NCBI GenBank assembly: GCA_964586285.1
Contig: CAZPHU010000006.1
Location: 1 to 64,000, forward strand
Length of the DNA stretch: 64,000 nt
Direction of reading: 5' to 3'
Source of the DNA: CAZPHU01 sp964586285
Lineage (GTDB): Bacteria; Fibrobacterota; Chitinivibrionia; Chitinivibrionales; CAYFVL01
Part shown: positions 63,172 through 64,000 of the stretch, one piece after another
Layout: each line of letters opens with the position of its first letter
Position numbering within the stretch: the stretch's first letter is position 1
Program-made: the position numbers and the translations under genes
Notes under the pieces: generated by a model
Database searches by the model: none
What the model was told of the DNA's origin: nothing
What the model saw: the letters and a program-made list of their open reading frames with translations, nothing else

Positions 63172-64000
63172 GTGAGTAAGTCTGACCAGAATAATCCGGA
63201 AAAAAACATCAATCCCGATGACGATCAGAAAAAAGAAGATCAGCATCCCCAGGCGCAAAATCAGGAGCAGAAGCCGAAGCCGGAGCCGGACAAACCCTTC
63301 AGGCAGGCAGTTGGACCTAAGGGGGATGAAACTGTCTCACAATCAGACAAGCAGGAGCGCGTCAGCAGATATGTTCTGGTTGTGTTGCTTATACTTGTCA
63401 CTCTGGCTTTTGTACCCATAATAAGATTTTTTCTGGTGCCGGTGGTTCTTGCGGCAACATTTGCTACCCTTTTTTACCCCTTTTATCGATCTATTCTCTC
63501 TCTTTTCCGGGGTAAAAAAGGAATCAGCTCTCTGGTTTGCTGTCTGATCTTGCTTCTGGGACTTCTTGTACCCACTTATATAATGGCCCACCTGGTTGTA
63601 AGTCAGGCAATCGACTTCTATGAGGTTGCCCAACCGCAGGTGAAGGAGTTTTTACGCGAAGGACAGAACAGTCAGATCATTCAACAAATCCGCAGACTGC
63701 CCTTTGTCGACTGGTTACAGCTAAGCCGGATAGATTGGCAATCCGCCATCCAGGAAGCAGCCCGGGTAGCGGCAAGCGTTGGGACACTTGTAATCAACAA
63801 GACCTCTGCAAGCATTTTCGGCCTTATCGCCAATTTCTTCATCATCCTGTTTACGATGTTTTACTTCTTCATGGACGGCGAAGTCCTGGTGAAAAGACTG
63901 AAGTATCTTTCTCCGCTTCGAAGCGAATATGAGGAGATGATATTTTCCCGTTTTCTTCTTATCTCACGGGCAACGGTCAAAGGCACCCTCCTGATAGGAT
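63172..64000 (+). CDS. AI-2E/PerM-family permease (partial, runs off window)
   Basis: A GTG at 63172 with GGAGG four bases upstream opens a frame that continues to the window end (276 codons). The first 65 residues are a hydrophilic Gln/Lys/Pro-rich cytoplasmic tail. Membrane segments follow at about 66-90 (VLVVLLILVTLAFVPIIRF) and 93-110, another at about 122-145, and a pair near 215-235 (SASIFGLIANFFIILFTMFY). This is followed by FFMDGEVLVKRLKYLSPL, the signature of the AI-2E transporter family (PF01594). Family members export or take up small molecules or ions, and the substrate here is unknown. The N-terminal tail is longer than usual. Confidence 0.85.
   Translation, partial: MSKSDQNNPEKNINPDDDQKKEDQHPQAQNQEQKPKPEPDKPFRQAVGPKGDETVSQSDKQERVSRYVLVVLLILVTLAFVPIIRFFLVPVVLAATFATLFYPFYRSILSLFRGKKGISSLVCCLILLLGLLVPTYIMAHLVVSQAIDFYEVAQPQVKEFLREGQNSQIIQQIRRLPFVDWLQLSRIDWQSAIQEAARVAASVGTLVINKTSASIFGLIANFFIILFTMFYFFMDGEVLVKRLKYLSPLRSEYEEMIFSRFLLISRATVKGTLLIG

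Overview
The window looks like a chromosomal scaffold from a Gram-negative bacterium of the Fibrobacterota (Fibrobacteria/Chitinispirillia-like). The taxonomic call is an inference. It rests on a TIGR02147-type regulator (a family best known from Fibrobacter), DUF2341/LamG surface proteins, FlgD-Ig-like C-terminal modules of the kind linked to type IX secretion, and an AgmX/PglI-type TonB-like protein. A run of exactly 100 Ns (14756-14855) inside a 33-bp minisatellite shows that this is a draft scaffold. No rRNA, tRNA, CRISPR array or transposase gene was seen.

Region 1 (1-15.2 kb), surface and secreted proteins. A minus-strand gene for a giant (about 2185 aa) modular secreted protein is bracketed by a perfect 55-bp direct repeat (1-55 and 7070-7124). 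Each copy lies in what looks like a remnant of coding sequence. To its right is a plus-strand cluster: a TIGR02147 regulator, a DUF2341-LamG envelope protein, a small putative lipoprotein, a VWA protein with an FlgD-like tail, and a carboxypeptidase-regulatory-domain protein with an acidic DGDGD repeat. It ends at a strong terminator (15179-15209). A minus-strand BON-domain protein follows.

Region 2 (16.1-28.8 kb), a trans-envelope machine. A near-consensus promoter (16161-16189) and a MerR-like mini-regulator head a tightly coupled series. It encodes two paralogous outer-membrane-type proteins with coiled-coil tails, a large periplasmic TPR protein, a TPR lipoprotein with a jelly-roll domain, a small exported protein, a TolQ/ExbB motor protein, an ExbD-like protein with Asn at the usual proton-carrying Asp, a STAS protein, a second ExbD-like protein that keeps the Asp, and an AgmX/PglI TonB-like protein. 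The composition recalls the Glt/Agl gliding machinery of myxobacteria.

Region 3 (28.8-44.3 kb), polysaccharide export. The same strand continues, mostly with stop/start overlaps, into a Wza-like exporter, a Wzc-like tyrosine kinase/copolymerase, a methyltransferase, nine glycosyltransferases (one fused to a deacetylase-like domain) and a Wzy-type polymerase. Regions 2 and 3 could be one roughly 28-kb transcription unit with an internal promoter at 25662. That would couple a motor to polysaccharide production.

Region 4 (44.4-64 kb), housekeeping and signalling. It holds a Cys4 mini-protein, a GIY-YIG nuclease-like protein, a rhomboid protease, an HTH protein with a histone H1-like tail, MurJ, a dynamin-like GTPase, a Ser/Thr kinase with a TPR-like region, and a phosphohexomutase. 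Six soluble phosphorelay genes follow: three REC-histidine kinases, a lone receiver, a CheA-like kinase and a PAS-kinase-receiver hybrid. None of the five kinases has an evident membrane segment, and no chemoreceptor gene lies nearby. The window ends inside an AI-2E/PerM-family permease gene.
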